DNA of 64,000 nucleotides from Halioglobus sp. (GCA_029287595.1 JARFQU010000109.1:1-64000); one strand, 5' to 3'. Shown: positions 7,026 to 16,322, numbered from the stretch's first letter. Made by a program: numbers and translations. Notes: a model not told the origin generated them from the sequence alone.

Positions 7026-8567
7026 TTACAGTTGATTGCGCACAGGCAGGACACGACCCAGGTTGGCCTTGAGTCGCTGGTAGCCGGTGGTATCGGGTTC
7101 CCTGGTAAGTATCTCTGTCTGCCCGTTGTTGATTTTGCGCCAGCGCAGGCGACCCTGGTCGTCAAGAAATGGGATGTAGCACATCTCGGGGGCCAGTTTA
7201 TAAAAACGATCTGCAAGCCGAGTCGCAATTTCCGGGGACTTGATGATGATACCTAACTCGGTATTGATGTCAGCAGAGCGCGGATCCCAGTTGAACGAGC
7301 CCATAAAAAAGTAGCGCTTGTCGACAATAAAGGCCTTGGTGTGCAGGCTGCTTTTGGCTTTCCTTTGGCCGGACTCCTTGGTGCCCTCTATATGCAGGTC
7401 GCCACGCACCTCGTACAACCTTACCCCGTGTTCCAGCAGCGCCTTGCGCGACGAGGCATAACCGCTATGTACCAGGGTGTGGTCACTGGATGTCAGTGAG
7501 TTAGTCAGGATGTCTACCTGTATCCCGCTGTCTTGCAATGCCTCGTAGCCGGTGGCTGCATTATCGCGCGGCACCAGGTAGGGCGAAACAATCAGTAATG
7601 ATTCCTGGGCTGAGCGCACTGAACGCAATAGCGGTGTCACGATGCCCGGGGCTTCCTCGGCCTCTTCCTCGCCCAGGGATTTGTCCGGGGAGTCGAACAC
7701 CAGTTGGTAAGGTGCCCAGGTCAGTTTTTTGTCTTCACCTTCAATGAAAATTTCCAGGGAGCTGTGCACAGCGTCCGCGTAAGGCGTGTCGCGCAGGGCG
7801 TCAGCATTATCCTCCAACGTCTCCCTTACTGCCTGCAGGCGGGCGCCGTCGTCTTTCTTCTGGCCCGATAATTGTTGATACGGTACGGCGTTTCGGTGAT
7901 TCCAGTACGCATCGAACATGCGCGAGGTATCGCGCACTACAGGGCCCACGGCCAGAGTATCCAGGTCACCAAAATTATACTCGTTATTGGCTGCGAAGTA
8001 CTCGGTGGCAATGTTGCGCCCGCCAATGATGGTGAGCTGGTTATCCACGGTAAAGGACTTATTGTGCATGCGCCGGTTGATGCGCCCGAAGTCCCAGGCA
8101 TCGAATGCCCGGAAACTGCGGTTGGCAAAGGGGTTGAACAGCCTCAGCTCGATATTGGGGTGATCTGAGAGCCCCGCCAGTTTGTGTTCCATACCCCCGG
8201 TGTTGATGTCATCGATCAACAGGCGGACCCGAACTCCTCGGTCTGCTGCGCGCAGTAGTGAATTAAAGAACACCTTGCCGATAATGTCGTTATTGATCAT
8301 GTAGTACTGGGCGTCAATGCTCTTCTCTGCCCACTCTGCCGCTAATAGCCTGATCGCCAGCGCATCGATGCTGTCGGTTACGATGTAGAAACCGGATTCA
8401 TTTTTTGGTCGCGTGGCATGTCTGGCAAACAGCTTGCCCAGGCGGGTGTCGCCGGTATCGGTGATCGCCTGGGAGGCTGCTTTCGGTGCGTCGAAGTCCA
8501 CTGTGGCACAGCCCCACAGCAGGCTTATAAGCAGGCTCGCTAGTAGCTTTTTTAGCGCGGAGGGCAT
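7026..8567 (-). CDS. Phospholipase D-like lipoprotein (ClsC/YmdC-like)
   Basis: Two HxKxxxxD motifs are present: MHNKSFTVDNQLTIIGGRN in the first half and LHTKAFIVDKRYFFMGSFNW in the second. The protein therefore has both halves of a phospholipase D active site. The layout and length (513 residues) fit the ClsC/YmdC group, in which E. coli ClsC makes cardiolipin from phosphatidylglycerol and phosphatidylethanolamine. I start at 8567 because the product then opens MPSALKKLLASLLISLLWGC, a lipoprotein signal with Cys20. An in-frame start at 8624 would bury this signal. Whether it is a synthase or a hydrolase is not determined by the motifs. Confidence 0.85.
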   Translation of the reverse strand: MPSALKKLLASLLISLLWGCATVDFDAPKAASQAITDTGDTRLGKLFARHATRPKNESGFYIVTDSIDALAIRLLAAEWAEKSIDAQYYMINNDIIGKVFFNSLLRAADRGVRVRLLIDDINTGGMEHKLAGLSDHPNIELRLFNPFANRSFRAFDAWDFGRINRRMHNKSFTVDNQLTIIGGRNIATEYFAANNEYNFGDLDTLAVGPVVRDTSRMFDAYWNHRNAVPYQQLSGQKKDDGARLQAVRETLEDNADALRDTPYADAVHSSLEIFIEGEDKKLTWAPYQLVFDSPDKSLGEEEAEEAPGIVTPLLRSVRSAQESLLIVSPYLVPRDNAATGYEALQDSGIQVDILTNSLTSSDHTLVHSGYASSRKALLEHGVRLYEVRGDLHIEGTKESGQRKAKSSLHTKAFIVDKRYFFMGSFNWDPRSADINTELGIIIKSPEIATRLADRFYKLAPEMCYIPFLDDQGRLRWRKINNGQTEILTREPDTTGYQRLKANLGRVLPVRNQL

Positions 8568-8638
8568 GAACCGTGGATTTCTCTGTCCAAGTGTAGTGGC
8601 ACTTAGTTTAATACCTGGCGGCAATGATTTGCGACTTC

Positions 8639-9682
8639 TTATTTTTTGCAGGGGTCTTGCAGCGCTTTGAGCTGTTCCACGTGCCGCAGTGGCGCCTCGT
8701 AGTAGTCCTCAATCCGGGTGTCTCTGGCCCGTTGCCAGTTCCGATAAAGCTGCGGTAGGGCAGAGTGCAGCAGATCTTCCAGCTCTGACACCTCCGGGAG
8801 GAGTTCGTGGTAGCGCCTGCCCAGTATTGCCGATTGGGGTTGAATCTCGCCGATAAAATACTTGCGGATAACATTGGGCAGAATATCGGCTGCTGCCGGG
8901 CGCGAACCGGGGGTGCACAGCGGACCCTTTGCCAGGCGCTGCTGCACCAGAGTGTCGGCGGCCGCCAGCCAGCCGTCCTGCCGTGCCAGCGCTTTTAGCA
9001 GGGCCCCGCCATCGCCACCGGCCACCGTACTGAGCAATATCTCAAAGGCTCGATTGTCTGCCGGGTAATCGCCCGCCAGCCAGCGCCTGGCGTTATTGTT
9101 GATGGCTTCCAGTGCGGTAATAACCTCACTTCCTCCAGCGGTTGGCCGACTGGTGCGGGCTTCAGGGCTGCTCCAGAAGCTGCGGTATTCCGCGCTGGCC
9201 AGGGTTGCGTTAAAGATAAGTGCCGGCAGCTGTTGTTGTTTTAATTGCCACGCCTGCTCCAGGGTGTCGGCGGCTTCGCTATTGCCCTGCTCGCGCTGGA
9301 AGGCGATGCATTCCGGTGCCAGCTGCAGAAATTCCAGATTGAGCAGCAGGCGCTGTGAATCGCGGGCCATGCGGCCCAGGCTGCTGTTGCGCTTGCCAAT
9401 CGTGACCTGCACGGCGCAGCCGCTGACCGCGAGAAAATCCAGGGCGTCCAGGCGGGAAGCGGCCAGCTCCAGTTTGAGCTGTCCCGGGCGGGGGGGGCGC
9501 GCTATGGCAGCAAGCGAGGGCTGCGGGGCCGGCACCTCCAGGGTGCGGCCCAATCGGGTCAGGTAGTTCTGGTATATCGCATCCGGGTGATCTGACTGGC
9601 AGCCGGTGGTTAATACCGTCGCCAGCACGGCAGCCACTGCGACCAGCGCCGCAAATATCCTGTAATGCCCTGGTTTTGGCAC
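8639..9682 (-). CDS. DUF3080 family lipoprotein
   Basis: A hydrophobic signal ends in lipobox LTTGC (Cys28). The 347-residue protein then carries YLTRLGRTLEV, RPPRPGQL and LDFLAVSGCAVQVTIGKRNS, the N-terminal pattern I associate with DUF3080, a helical family of gammaproteobacterial lipoproteins without known function. It is transcribed away from the LolA-like gene at 9808, sharing a 125-bp upstream region, and runs toward the phospholipase-like lipoprotein 71 bp downstream. A lipoprotein beside a Lol-like export cassette is suggestive, but no functional link is shown. Confidence 0.8.
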   Translation of the reverse strand: MPKPGHYRIFAALVAVAAVLATVLTTGCQSDHPDAIYQNYLTRLGRTLEVPAPQPSLAAIARPPRPGQLKLELAASRLDALDFLAVSGCAVQVTIGKRNSSLGRMARDSQRLLLNLEFLQLAPECIAFQREQGNSEAADTLEQAWQLKQQQLPALIFNATLASAEYRSFWSSPEARTSRPTAGGSEVITALEAINNNARRWLAGDYPADNRAFEILLSTVAGGDGGALLKALARQDGWLAAADTLVQQRLAKGPLCTPGSRPAAADILPNVIRKYFIGEIQPQSAILGRRYHELLPEVSELEDLLHSALPQLYRNWQRARDTRIEDYYEAPLRHVEQLKALQDPCKK

Positions 9683-9807
9683 AAAATGGCTCCTCGGTAA
9701 TTGCCGCAGTTATACCGTAATCTGCTGTGACATGCGTCACCATTTTCGGGCGGGCGTGCTGCGCTATTATTGTTTACACTGACCTTATCGCGTTCGAGGA
9801 TATGGCA

Positions 9808-10557
9808 ATGTACAAATTTTTAGTGGCCTGTAGTGTGCTGATGTTCAGCACGGCAGCGGTCGGCCAGGAGCTGACCGCGGATGAGATCATTCGCAAGGCC
9901 ATGGACCACTATCGCGGGCAGACCTCCCATGCCCAGATGAGCATGGTGATTCACCGTCCGGACTGGCAGCGCGAGATGGGCATGAAGACCTGGACCGAGG
10001 GTGACAAACGCACCCTGGTGCGTGTGACTGTGCCCGCCAAGGACGCGGGCAATGGCACCTTGTCGGTTGACGGTAACATGTGGACCTACACCCCCAAGAT
10101 CAACCGGGTGGTCAAGGTGCCCTCATCGATGATGAGCCAGAACTGGATGGGCAGCGATTTCTCCAACAAGGACATCAGCAAGGATACCGATATCATCGAC
10201 CAGTACGACCATGAGCTGGTGGGCAATTATCAGCAGGATGGCCACTACGTCTACGTGATCCAGTCTGTGCCACACGAAGAGGCAGCGGTGGTATGGGGCA
10301 AGGAAGTGCTGCATATACGCGATGACTGGGTCATGCTGGAGCAGCAGTTCTGGGACCAGGATGACCAGCTGGTGAAGACCTTGCGCACCCTGGAAATACG
10401 CGAAATGGATGGGCGCGAGGTCGCAGCGGTTATCCGTATGTCCAGGGAGGGCGTCGAGGAAGAGTGGACGGAGGTGCGCACGGCCGCGATAGATTTCGAC
10501 GTGGAATTAGCGGAAAACCTGTTCACTCTCTCCAATTTGAGAAATCCTCGGGAGTGA
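9808..10557 (+). CDS. LolA-like outer-membrane lipoprotein-sorting family protein
   Basis: A cleavable signal peptide (MYKFLVACSVLMFSTAAVGQ) leads into a 249-residue periplasmic protein of the LolA/LolB-like fold family: ADEIIRKAMDHYRGQ, MKTWTEGDKRTLVRV, GNMWTYTPKINRVVKVP and LENLFTLSNL-like ending AENLFTLSNLRNP. Such proteins have a hydrophobic groove that carries acylated cargo. The start at 9808 is favoured over 9802 because GAGGA lies 7 bp upstream. Its stop overlaps the GTG start of the next gene (GTGA), so it is translationally coupled to two permeases, an ATPase and an outer-membrane barrel. It is not LolA itself, which normally lies elsewhere and is shorter (about 200 residues). Confidence 0.85.
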   Translation: MYKFLVACSVLMFSTAAVGQELTADEIIRKAMDHYRGQTSHAQMSMVIHRPDWQREMGMKTWTEGDKRTLVRVTVPAKDAGNGTLSVDGNMWTYTPKINRVVKVPSSMMSQNWMGSDFSNKDISKDTDIIDQYDHELVGNYQQDGHYVYVIQSVPHEEAAVVWGKEVLHIRDDWVMLEQQFWDQDDQLVKTLRTLEIREMDGREVAAVIRMSREGVEEEWTEVRTAAIDFDVELAENLFTLSNLRNPRE

Positions 10558-11783
10558 GTGTCACCTGGCGCCTCGCCTGGCGCAATCTCTGGCGGCACAG
10601 CCGCCGCACCTGGCTTACGGTGGGCGCCATGGTGTTTTGCAACGTGTTGCTGATTTTCCTGATTTCCCTGCAGCTTGGCTCCTACCAGATGATGATCGAC
10701 AACAGCCTGGCCAGCTTCAGCGGTCACGCCCAGGTTCAGCACCGGGATTATCTGGAAGAACAACGCATGCGCCAGAGCGTGCCACGTGCCGCTGCGCTTG
10801 CGGCCTCGGCGCGCGACGCGCTGGGGTTGGAAACGACAGCGGCGCGGGGCATGGCTTTTGCCCTGGTCTCCAGTGAACAGCGCTCCTTCGGCGTGTTATT
10901 GCAGGGTGTGCAACCGGTGTATGAGCCAGGTGTGTCCACGTTTCCCGGCCTGGTGCGCCAGGGGCGTTACCTGGCCAGTGGCGACGGCGGGCATATCGTG
11001 CTGGGTTCGGTGTTGGCGCAGAACCTGAAAGTGGGCCTGGGGGATGAGCTGACTTTTCTCGGCAGCGGGCGCGATGGCTCCTTTGCCGCGGGGGTGGCCA
11101 CTATCGTGGGTATTCTGGACACCGGGATGGACGAGATAGATCGCAGTGTCGCCCAGGTGCCGCTGGCCTGGTTCCAGGATATATTCAGCATGGGCGACCA
11201 CGCTCACAGTGTGGTGGTGCGTTTGCCTTCGCTGGAGCAGGTGCCAGTTGCCGTGGCTACCCTTGAAGGCCTGGTGGGGGGGCAGGATGAACTAGTGGTG
11301 CGGGATTGGGATGCCCTGCAGCCGGGACTGCGCCAGGCGATTGCCTCGGACATGGCCAGTGGGTGGTTCACCTATGTGGTGCTGATTGTGCTGGTGGCTT
11401 TCAGTGTACTCAACACTCAGTTGATGTCGGTATTGGAGCGCACCCGGGAATTCGGCGTGATGCTGGCGCTGGGTATGCGCCCGGCGCAACTGGCGCGGCT
11501 GGTGGGCATGGAAACCCTGTTGATGTCCGGTCTGGGTATGGCCCTGGGGGTGTTGCTGGGCGCGTTGCTGACCTGGTACCTCAGCGTCGCTGGATTTGCC
11601 TACCCGGGGATGGAGGAACTGGGGGCGAAGTTCAATATGCCGGGCCGCATGTATCCCGAGGTCAGCCTGCTGTCCCTGCTCTGGGGCCCGGTGGTGGTGT
11701 TGTTCGGTGCCATGCTGGCCGCTATTTACCCTGCCCTGCGACTGTTTCGGCTGGCCCCGGTGGCGGCCATGAGGGCAGTGTGA
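10554..11783 (+). CDS. ABC transporter permease, FtsX/LolC-like (first of two)
   Basis: The 409-residue protein has the LolC/E-MacB topology. One membrane helix follows the N-terminal WRLAWRNLWRHSRRTW, then a periplasmic domain of about 230 residues, then three C-terminal helices that include LMSVLERTREFGVMLALGM, the FtsX coupling segment. The GTG start at 10554 overlaps the preceding stop as GTGA. The end overlaps the next permease as ATGA in the TGATG arrangement. A paired permease and a LolD-type ATPase follow, so it should form half of a heterodimeric mechanotransmission-type ABC transporter in the inner membrane. Confidence 0.9.
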   Translation: MSVTWRLAWRNLWRHSRRTWLTVGAMVFCNVLLIFLISLQLGSYQMMIDNSLASFSGHAQVQHRDYLEEQRMRQSVPRAAALAASARDALGLETTAARGMAFALVSSEQRSFGVLLQGVQPVYEPGVSTFPGLVRQGRYLASGDGGHIVLGSVLAQNLKVGLGDELTFLGSGRDGSFAAGVATIVGILDTGMDEIDRSVAQVPLAWFQDIFSMGDHAHSVVVRLPSLEQVPVAVATLEGLVGGQDELVVRDWDALQPGLRQAIASDMASGWFTYVVLIVLVAFSVLNTQLMSVLERTREFGVMLALGMRPAQLARLVGMETLLMSGLGMALGVLLGALLTWYLSVAGFAYPGMEELGAKFNMPGRMYPEVSLLSLLWGPVVVLFGAMLAAIYPALRLFRLAPVAAMRAV

Positions 11784-13015
11784 TGGTGGCGCCATTGGGA
11801 GTCATTGCCACCCTGGCCTGGCGCAACCTGTGGCGCAACCACCGACGCACCTTCATTATGTTGTTGGCGATCGCTATCGGGGTCTGGGCGATGATCTTCA
11901 TGTCTGCGCTAATGCGGGGAATGACTGACGAGATGGTCGCCAACGGATTGCGCAATCTTCCCGGGGAGGTGCAGGTGCACCAGGCGAGTTATCGCGCGGA
12001 TCCCAGCGTGGTGAACAGCATGCCGCTGCCCTCCGGTGAGCTTGCCAGGGAGCTGGAGCAACCACCGGTGCTGGCCTGGTCTGCCAGGGTCCGGGTGCCG
12101 GCGGTGGTTGCCAGCGAGCGCGACAGCCGCGGGGTGACCCTGCTGGGAGTGGATCCCCTCGCTGAGCAGGCGTTGGGCTCGTTGCCAGAAAACATCATAG
12201 CGGGGCGCTTTTTACACGACGAGGATGATCGCGGCCTGGTGCTTGGCGCGAAACTGGCGCAGCGCCTGGAAACGGGGTTGGGCAAACGCGTGGTGGTGAT
12301 GTCCCAGGACCCCGATAACAATGTCGCCGACCGCGGTATGCGTATTGTCGGCATTTATCGCGCCCGGCTGCAGGGCACCGAGGATCAATTTGTCTATGTC
12401 GGGCGCGCTGCCCTGCAGGAGATGTTGGGTATCGGGCCATTGGTGTCGGAGGTAGCGGTGACTGCGCATGACTACCGCAGCGTGGCAAACTGGTACCCTC
12501 GGCTCGCCGCAGCGGCGGGGGAGGACCTGGAGGTGATGCCCTGGACAGAACTGGATACTTTTCTCGCTACCTACTTATCGGTACAGGACGGTTTTGCCCT
12601 GATCTTTATGGTGGTGGTGTTCCTGGTGCTGTCTTTTGGCCTGGTTAACACCCTGGCCATGGCCGTCTTCGAACGGGTGCGCGAAATAGGCCTGATGCAG
12701 GCCTTGGGTATGCCGCCGATGATGATTCTCGGCCAGTTATTGCTGGAGAGTCTCTACCTGCTGGTGCTCGGGCTGTTGCTGGGCAACCTGCTGGCACTGG
12801 CCAGCATCAAATCACTGGAAGATGGCATCGATATTTCCAGTGTCGCCCAGGGCATGGAAATGATGGGTATGGGCACGATTCTCTATCCGGTACTGGCTTT
12901 GCAGGATATGGTCATGTCTACCGCGGTGGTAATCGTCCTGGGTTTGCTGGCCAGCCTGTTGCCGGCCTGGCGTGCGGCGCGACTGGATCCGATCCGGGCC
13001 CTGAACACAATTTGA
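11783..13015 (+). CDS. ABC transporter permease, FtsX/LolE-like (second of two)
   Basis: This is a diverged paralogue of the upstream permease: it opens with LAWRNLWRNHRRTFIMLLAI, has one N-terminal membrane helix, a periplasmic domain and three C-terminal helices with NTLAMAVFERVREIGLMQAL. Length is 410 residues. The ATG at 11783 overlaps the preceding TGA, indicating translational coupling and near-equal synthesis of both subunits. The shared N-terminal RNLWRxxRRT patch in both subunits is probably where the ATPase or inner-leaflet contacts occur. As in LolCDE, one subunit may bind the periplasmic carrier and the other the cargo; this is inference. Confidence 0.9.
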   Translation: MVAPLGVIATLAWRNLWRNHRRTFIMLLAIAIGVWAMIFMSALMRGMTDEMVANGLRNLPGEVQVHQASYRADPSVVNSMPLPSGELARELEQPPVLAWSARVRVPAVVASERDSRGVTLLGVDPLAEQALGSLPENIIAGRFLHDEDDRGLVLGAKLAQRLETGLGKRVVVMSQDPDNNVADRGMRIVGIYRARLQGTEDQFVYVGRAALQEMLGIGPLVSEVAVTAHDYRSVANWYPRLAAAAGEDLEVMPWTELDTFLATYLSVQDGFALIFMVVVFLVLSFGLVNTLAMAVFERVREIGLMQALGMPPMMILGQLLLESLYLLVLGLLLGNLLALASIKSLEDGIDISSVAQGMEMMGMGTILYPVLALQDMVMSTAVVIVLGLLASLLPAWRAARLDPIRALNTI

Positions 13016-13030
13016 TGAGGTGATGCAGCA

Positions 13031-13735
13031 ATGAGTGCCATATCCTGCCGCAACCTATGCAAGACTTTCCGCCAGGGCGAGGAAGTTATTACCGGTCTGG
13101 ATCATGTGAATCTGGATATCGAGGGCGGGTCCTTCGTCTGTTTGTCGGGCCCCTCGGGTTCCGGGAAGACGACCTTGCTCAATGCCATGGGTGGGCTGGA
13201 TACCCCGGATGAGGGTGAGATCACGGTGGGGGAATACCGGGTCGATCGCCTGTCCAAGGGTGAACTGGCGGATATGCGCTTGCGCAGCATCGGGTTTGTA
13301 TTTCAGTCCTATAACCTGATTCCGGTGTTGTCCGCGCGCGAGAACGTTGAGTTCGTGATGCAGGTGCAGGGGCTTCCGGCCCCGGAGCGCCGCAGCCGCG
13401 CAGAACAGGTGCTGGCGGAAGTGGGCCTGTCGGGTCTGGAGGAGCGTCTGCCCGGCGACATGTCCGGAGGCCAGCAACAGCGGGTCGCGGTGGCCCGCGC
13501 TATCGCCAATCAACCCGCACTGGTACTGGCGGATGAACCCACCGCCAACCTCGACACCCGCACCGCGGCCCAGTTGATGGACCTGTTTGTCGCCCTGAAC
13601 CGGGAGCGGGGGATCACTTTTGTGATCGCCACTCACGACGTCAGGGTGATGGGCTATGCCCGGCGCTTGGTGAGCATGCGCGACGGCCTGATCGTGGCCG
13701 ATGAGCAGCAGGAATCGCACTCAATGGAGGTGTAA
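13031..13735 (+). CDS. ABC transporter ATP-binding protein, LolD/MacB type
   Basis: This is a canonical 234-residue ABC ATPase: Walker A GPSGSGKT (residues 40-47), Q-loop FQSYNLIPVLSA, signature MSGGQQQRVAVARA, Walker B LVLADEP with TANLDT, and the switch histidine in VIATHD. The IGFVFQSYNLIPVL form is typical of the LolD/FtsE/MacB class that works with FtsX-type permeases. It starts 15 bp after the second permease (SD GAGG) and is followed at once by an outer-membrane barrel gene. It should power the two upstream permeases. Confidence 0.93.
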   Translation: MSAISCRNLCKTFRQGEEVITGLDHVNLDIEGGSFVCLSGPSGSGKTTLLNAMGGLDTPDEGEITVGEYRVDRLSKGELADMRLRSIGFVFQSYNLIPVLSARENVEFVMQVQGLPAPERRSRAEQVLAEVGLSGLEERLPGDMSGGQQQRVAVARAIANQPALVLADEPTANLDTRTAAQLMDLFVALNRERGITFVIATHDVRVMGYARRLVSMRDGLIVADEQQESHSMEV

Positions 13736-14989
13736 TTGCGGCCTCCGGTTTTCATTCCTGTCCTGTTGTTACTGTGCCTGCGCGTCCAGGCGGGAGACAT
13801 ACCCTGGCTGGAGGGCGGGCACACCAAGTTGCGCGCGCTGGCAGGCTACTACCCGGATGACAGCATTTTCCGGGAAGCATTCGGGGAGTGGGAAGACAGC
13901 GAGGGAGCGGGCCTGCGCCTGAAATTTGCAGGTGACCATGGGCGTTTTGGCCTGACTGCGCACTATCAGTTGCTGGGGCAGTCTGGTGACAGTCCGGATT
14001 TACTGCAGCAGTCGTCTGGCCTGCTGCCGTTATCTCCCCGGCTGCCCGATGATGACCGGCGTTGGTGGGATCTTACCGACCAGGTCAGTGACAGCGGTTC
14101 CCATGAACTGGTGCAGCGCCTGGACCGACTGCACCTGGATTACCGCGGCGACACTACCGTGCTGCGCTTCGGCCGCCAGGCGATCACCTGGGGCAATGGC
14201 CTGGTCTATTCTCCCATGGATCTTTTCAATCCCTTCGACCCCGCGGCCGTGGATACCGAGTACAAGCTGGGCGATGACATGCTCTACGGCCAGTACCTGC
14301 TGGACAACGGCAGCGACTGGCAGTTTGTGTCGGTGCAGCGTCGGGACGAGGATGGCGATGTGGACAGCCGGGTCAGCTCCAACGCATTGAAGTTCCATGG
14401 CTTTGGCCTGGCCCGGGAATTTGACCTGCTGGTGGCGGAACACTATGACCAGTTTATCCTCGGGGCCGGTGCGGTCATGAACCTGGGGGAGGCAGTGCTG
14501 CGCGGCGATGTTACTTTCACCGACGCCCACGATGGCTGGGAAACCAGCCTGGTGGCGAATTGGTCCTATTCCTGGGTCTGGGCGGGTTACAACGTGAGCG
14601 GCGTGGCGGAGTATTTTTATAATGGCTTCGGCCTGCGTGAATCGGACTACACCCGGGAAAATTTCCGTGAAAATCGGGATCTGCTGGAGCGCCTCGCGCG
14701 CGGTGAGCTGTTTACTATCGGGCGGCATTACCTGGCGGGTTCACTGCCTCTGGAGCTGACTCCACTGCTGACACTGACACCCAACCTGTTTTTCAATATG
14801 GGAGACAGCTCTGCGCTGGCGCAGTTGGTATTGCAGTGGGACATGGCGCAGAACTGGCAAGTGCTGGGGTCTCTGGCCGTTCCCCTGGGGTCAGCGGGCA
14901 CGGAATACGGTGGACTGGAGACCGAGGTGGACGACCTGACCCTGGAGGTCGGGCCGTCCCTGTTTGTGCAGTTGGCCTGGTATTTCTAG
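13736..14989 (+). CDS. Outer-membrane beta-barrel protein of the Lol-like cassette
   Basis: The gene begins with TTG directly after the ATPase stop; GGAGG at 13726-13730, 5 bp upstream, supports this start. A short signal peptide (FIPVLLLLCLRVQA) precedes about 395 residues of alternating polar/aromatic strands such as LHLDYRGDTTVLRFGRQAIT and GNGLVYSPMDLFNPFDP, with a C-terminal SLFVQLAWYF. The terminal phenylalanine is typical of outer-membrane barrels. It partly resembles DUF1302-like porins but I cannot name a family. Its fixed position after a LolA-like carrier, two permeases and an ATPase suggests it is the outer-membrane end of that machine. The stop shares CTAG with the convergent GST gene. 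Confidence 0.72.
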   Translation: MRPPVFIPVLLLLCLRVQAGDIPWLEGGHTKLRALAGYYPDDSIFREAFGEWEDSEGAGLRLKFAGDHGRFGLTAHYQLLGQSGDSPDLLQQSSGLLPLSPRLPDDDRRWWDLTDQVSDSGSHELVQRLDRLHLDYRGDTTVLRFGRQAITWGNGLVYSPMDLFNPFDPAAVDTEYKLGDDMLYGQYLLDNGSDWQFVSVQRRDEDGDVDSRVSSNALKFHGFGLAREFDLLVAEHYDQFILGAGAVMNLGEAVLRGDVTFTDAHDGWETSLVANWSYSWVWAGYNVSGVAEYFYNGFGLRESDYTRENFRENRDLLERLARGELFTIGRHYLAGSLPLELTPLLTLTPNLFFNMGDSSALAQLVLQWDMAQNWQVLGSLAVPLGSAGTEYGGLETEVDDLTLEVGPSLFVQLAWYF

Positions 14990-15606
14990 CCCAGCTGCGT
15001 GGTGACGCGTTCGTACCAATCCTTGAGATTGGCGCAGTCCTCCGGAACGGACTGTTTTACCCAGGCCATGAAGCCCACGGATACCATCAAATCGATATCG
15101 GCGAAGGTCATGTTGTCGCCGGCCATCCAGGTATTTTCGCCCAGGTGCGCGTCCAGTTTGGGCAGGATATCCTGCAGCATGAGCTGGCCGCGATCGACCA
15201 ACTCGGGTATCTGCGGTACGTCCAGTGCACCCGGCAGTGCCCGGTCGCGAAAGGCCTCGCTTTTGTTGCGCAACATGCTGGCGATGGACATCATCAACCC
15301 GACGAACAGCTTATGGTCCCAGCTGATAACCCGGGCTTTTTCCGCCGGCGTGGCGCCCAGCAGTGGCTTGTCCGGGTACAGCTCTTCCAGGTAGGTGCAA
15401 ATACCGATCACCTCGGTCAGTATGGAGCCGTCATCGAGCACCAGGGTCGGCAAGGTGCACTCGGGGTTGATGGCGCGAAAGTCGTCCCCCAGCTGCTCTC
15501 CCGCCATGATGTCGATTTGCTGGGTCTCAATCTCTATGCCCTTGTGCTGCATGAACAGATTCAGGCGCCTGGGGTTGGGGGCTGGGTCATAGGTATACAG
15601 TTTCAT
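14986..15606 (-). CDS. Glutathione S-transferase family protein
   Basis: This 206-residue protein has the two-domain GST layout. The thioredoxin-like N-terminus starts MKLYTYDPAPNPRRLNLFMQ, with CTLPTLVLDDGSILTEVIGI providing the cis-proline (TLP) and the glutathione-binding aspartate/serine-like turn. The helical C-domain contains NTWMAGDNMTFADIDLMVSV, the N-capping box. I use the ATG at 15606 because the longer in-frame start at 15666 would add 20 unrelated residues. Substrate is unknown. It overlaps the barrel gene tail-to-tail by 4 bp. Confidence 0.9.
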   Translation of the reverse strand: MKLYTYDPAPNPRRLNLFMQHKGIEIETQQIDIMAGEQLGDDFRAINPECTLPTLVLDDGSILTEVIGICTYLEELYPDKPLLGATPAEKARVISWDHKLFVGLMMSIASMLRNKSEAFRDRALPGALDVPQIPELVDRGQLMLQDILPKLDAHLGENTWMAGDNMTFADIDLMVSVGFMAWVKQSVPEDCANLKDWYERVTTQLG

Positions 15607-15785
15607 TGTGGGCCGGGTCCTTGGTAGTGAGGGAAATTTCCCATTAGGGTCGCCAATATTAGGCATTTATCCCTTATTGCGCCAGTTGTGGCGGGATCGG
15701 CGGTAGAAATGCCCCGAATCCTCAGTTTTCCCTCACGCCATAACTGGCTATAATGCGCGCCGGTCCAGAAAAGGAAGTAAGTCTA

Positions 15786-16208
15786 ATGTCACGTATCATT
15801 TGCAGTATTGTCGCCATCCTGCTGGCCTCCAGCGCCCTCGCTCTGGAGCTCAGTGATAGCCAGCGGGCGGATATTGAAACGCGTATAGCCCCCGTGGGTG
15901 AAGTTTGTATGCAGGGCGATAACAGCTGCGGTGGCGCCGCAGTGGCCGCCAGTAGCGGCCCCCGCTCGGGAGAAGATGTCTACAATAGCGCCTGTATGGC
16001 CTGCCACACCACCGGTGCCGGTGGCGCACCCATGCTCGGTGATGCCACTGCCTGGGCCGATCGTATAGCCAAGGGTAACGAGGTCCTTTATGCCAGTGGT
16101 GTCAACGGTGTCCCGGGTACCGGTATGATCGCCAAGGGCGGCTGCATGCAGTGCTCCGATGAAGAAATCCATGCGGCAGTTGATTACATGGTCGCCGGCA
16201 GCCAGTAG
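15786..16208 (+). CDS. Cytochrome c5-like monoheme protein
   Basis: A signal peptide (MSRIICSIVAILLASSALA) exports this 140-residue protein to the periplasm. Heme attachment CMACH is at residues 70-74. The distal part, GTGMIAKGGCMQCSDEEIHA, provides the axial methionine and the extra cysteine pair characteristic of cytochrome c5. It probably carries electrons between the bc1 complex and terminal oxidases or reductases. AAGGAAG lies 6 bp before the ATG. A TATAAT at 15749-15754 is a plausible -10 box although no good -35 is seen. A strong terminator follows, so it is probably monocistronic. Confidence 0.9.
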   Translation: MSRIICSIVAILLASSALALELSDSQRADIETRIAPVGEVCMQGDNSCGGAAVAASSGPRSGEDVYNSACMACHTTGAGGAPMLGDATAWADRIAKGNEVLYASGVNGVPGTGMIAKGGCMQCSDEEIHAAVDYMVAGSQ

Positions 16209-16229
16209 CGATCCCGGCATTAGATCGAG

Positions 16230-16263
16230 AAGCCGCAGCGCTGTCGCGTTGCGGCTTTTTTTG
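16230..16263 (+). terminator. Rho-independent terminator of the cytochrome c5 gene
   Basis: AAGCCGCA (16230-16237) pairs with TGCGGCTT (16250-16257), and the 3' arm merges into a run of seven Ts. It lies 21 bp after the cytochrome stop codon. Confidence 0.85.
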
Positions 16264-16322
16264 TTCAGGACGCGCCATAAGCACTCTGCTACAGTGCGTT
16301 GATGTTATCCGGAGACCTTGCC

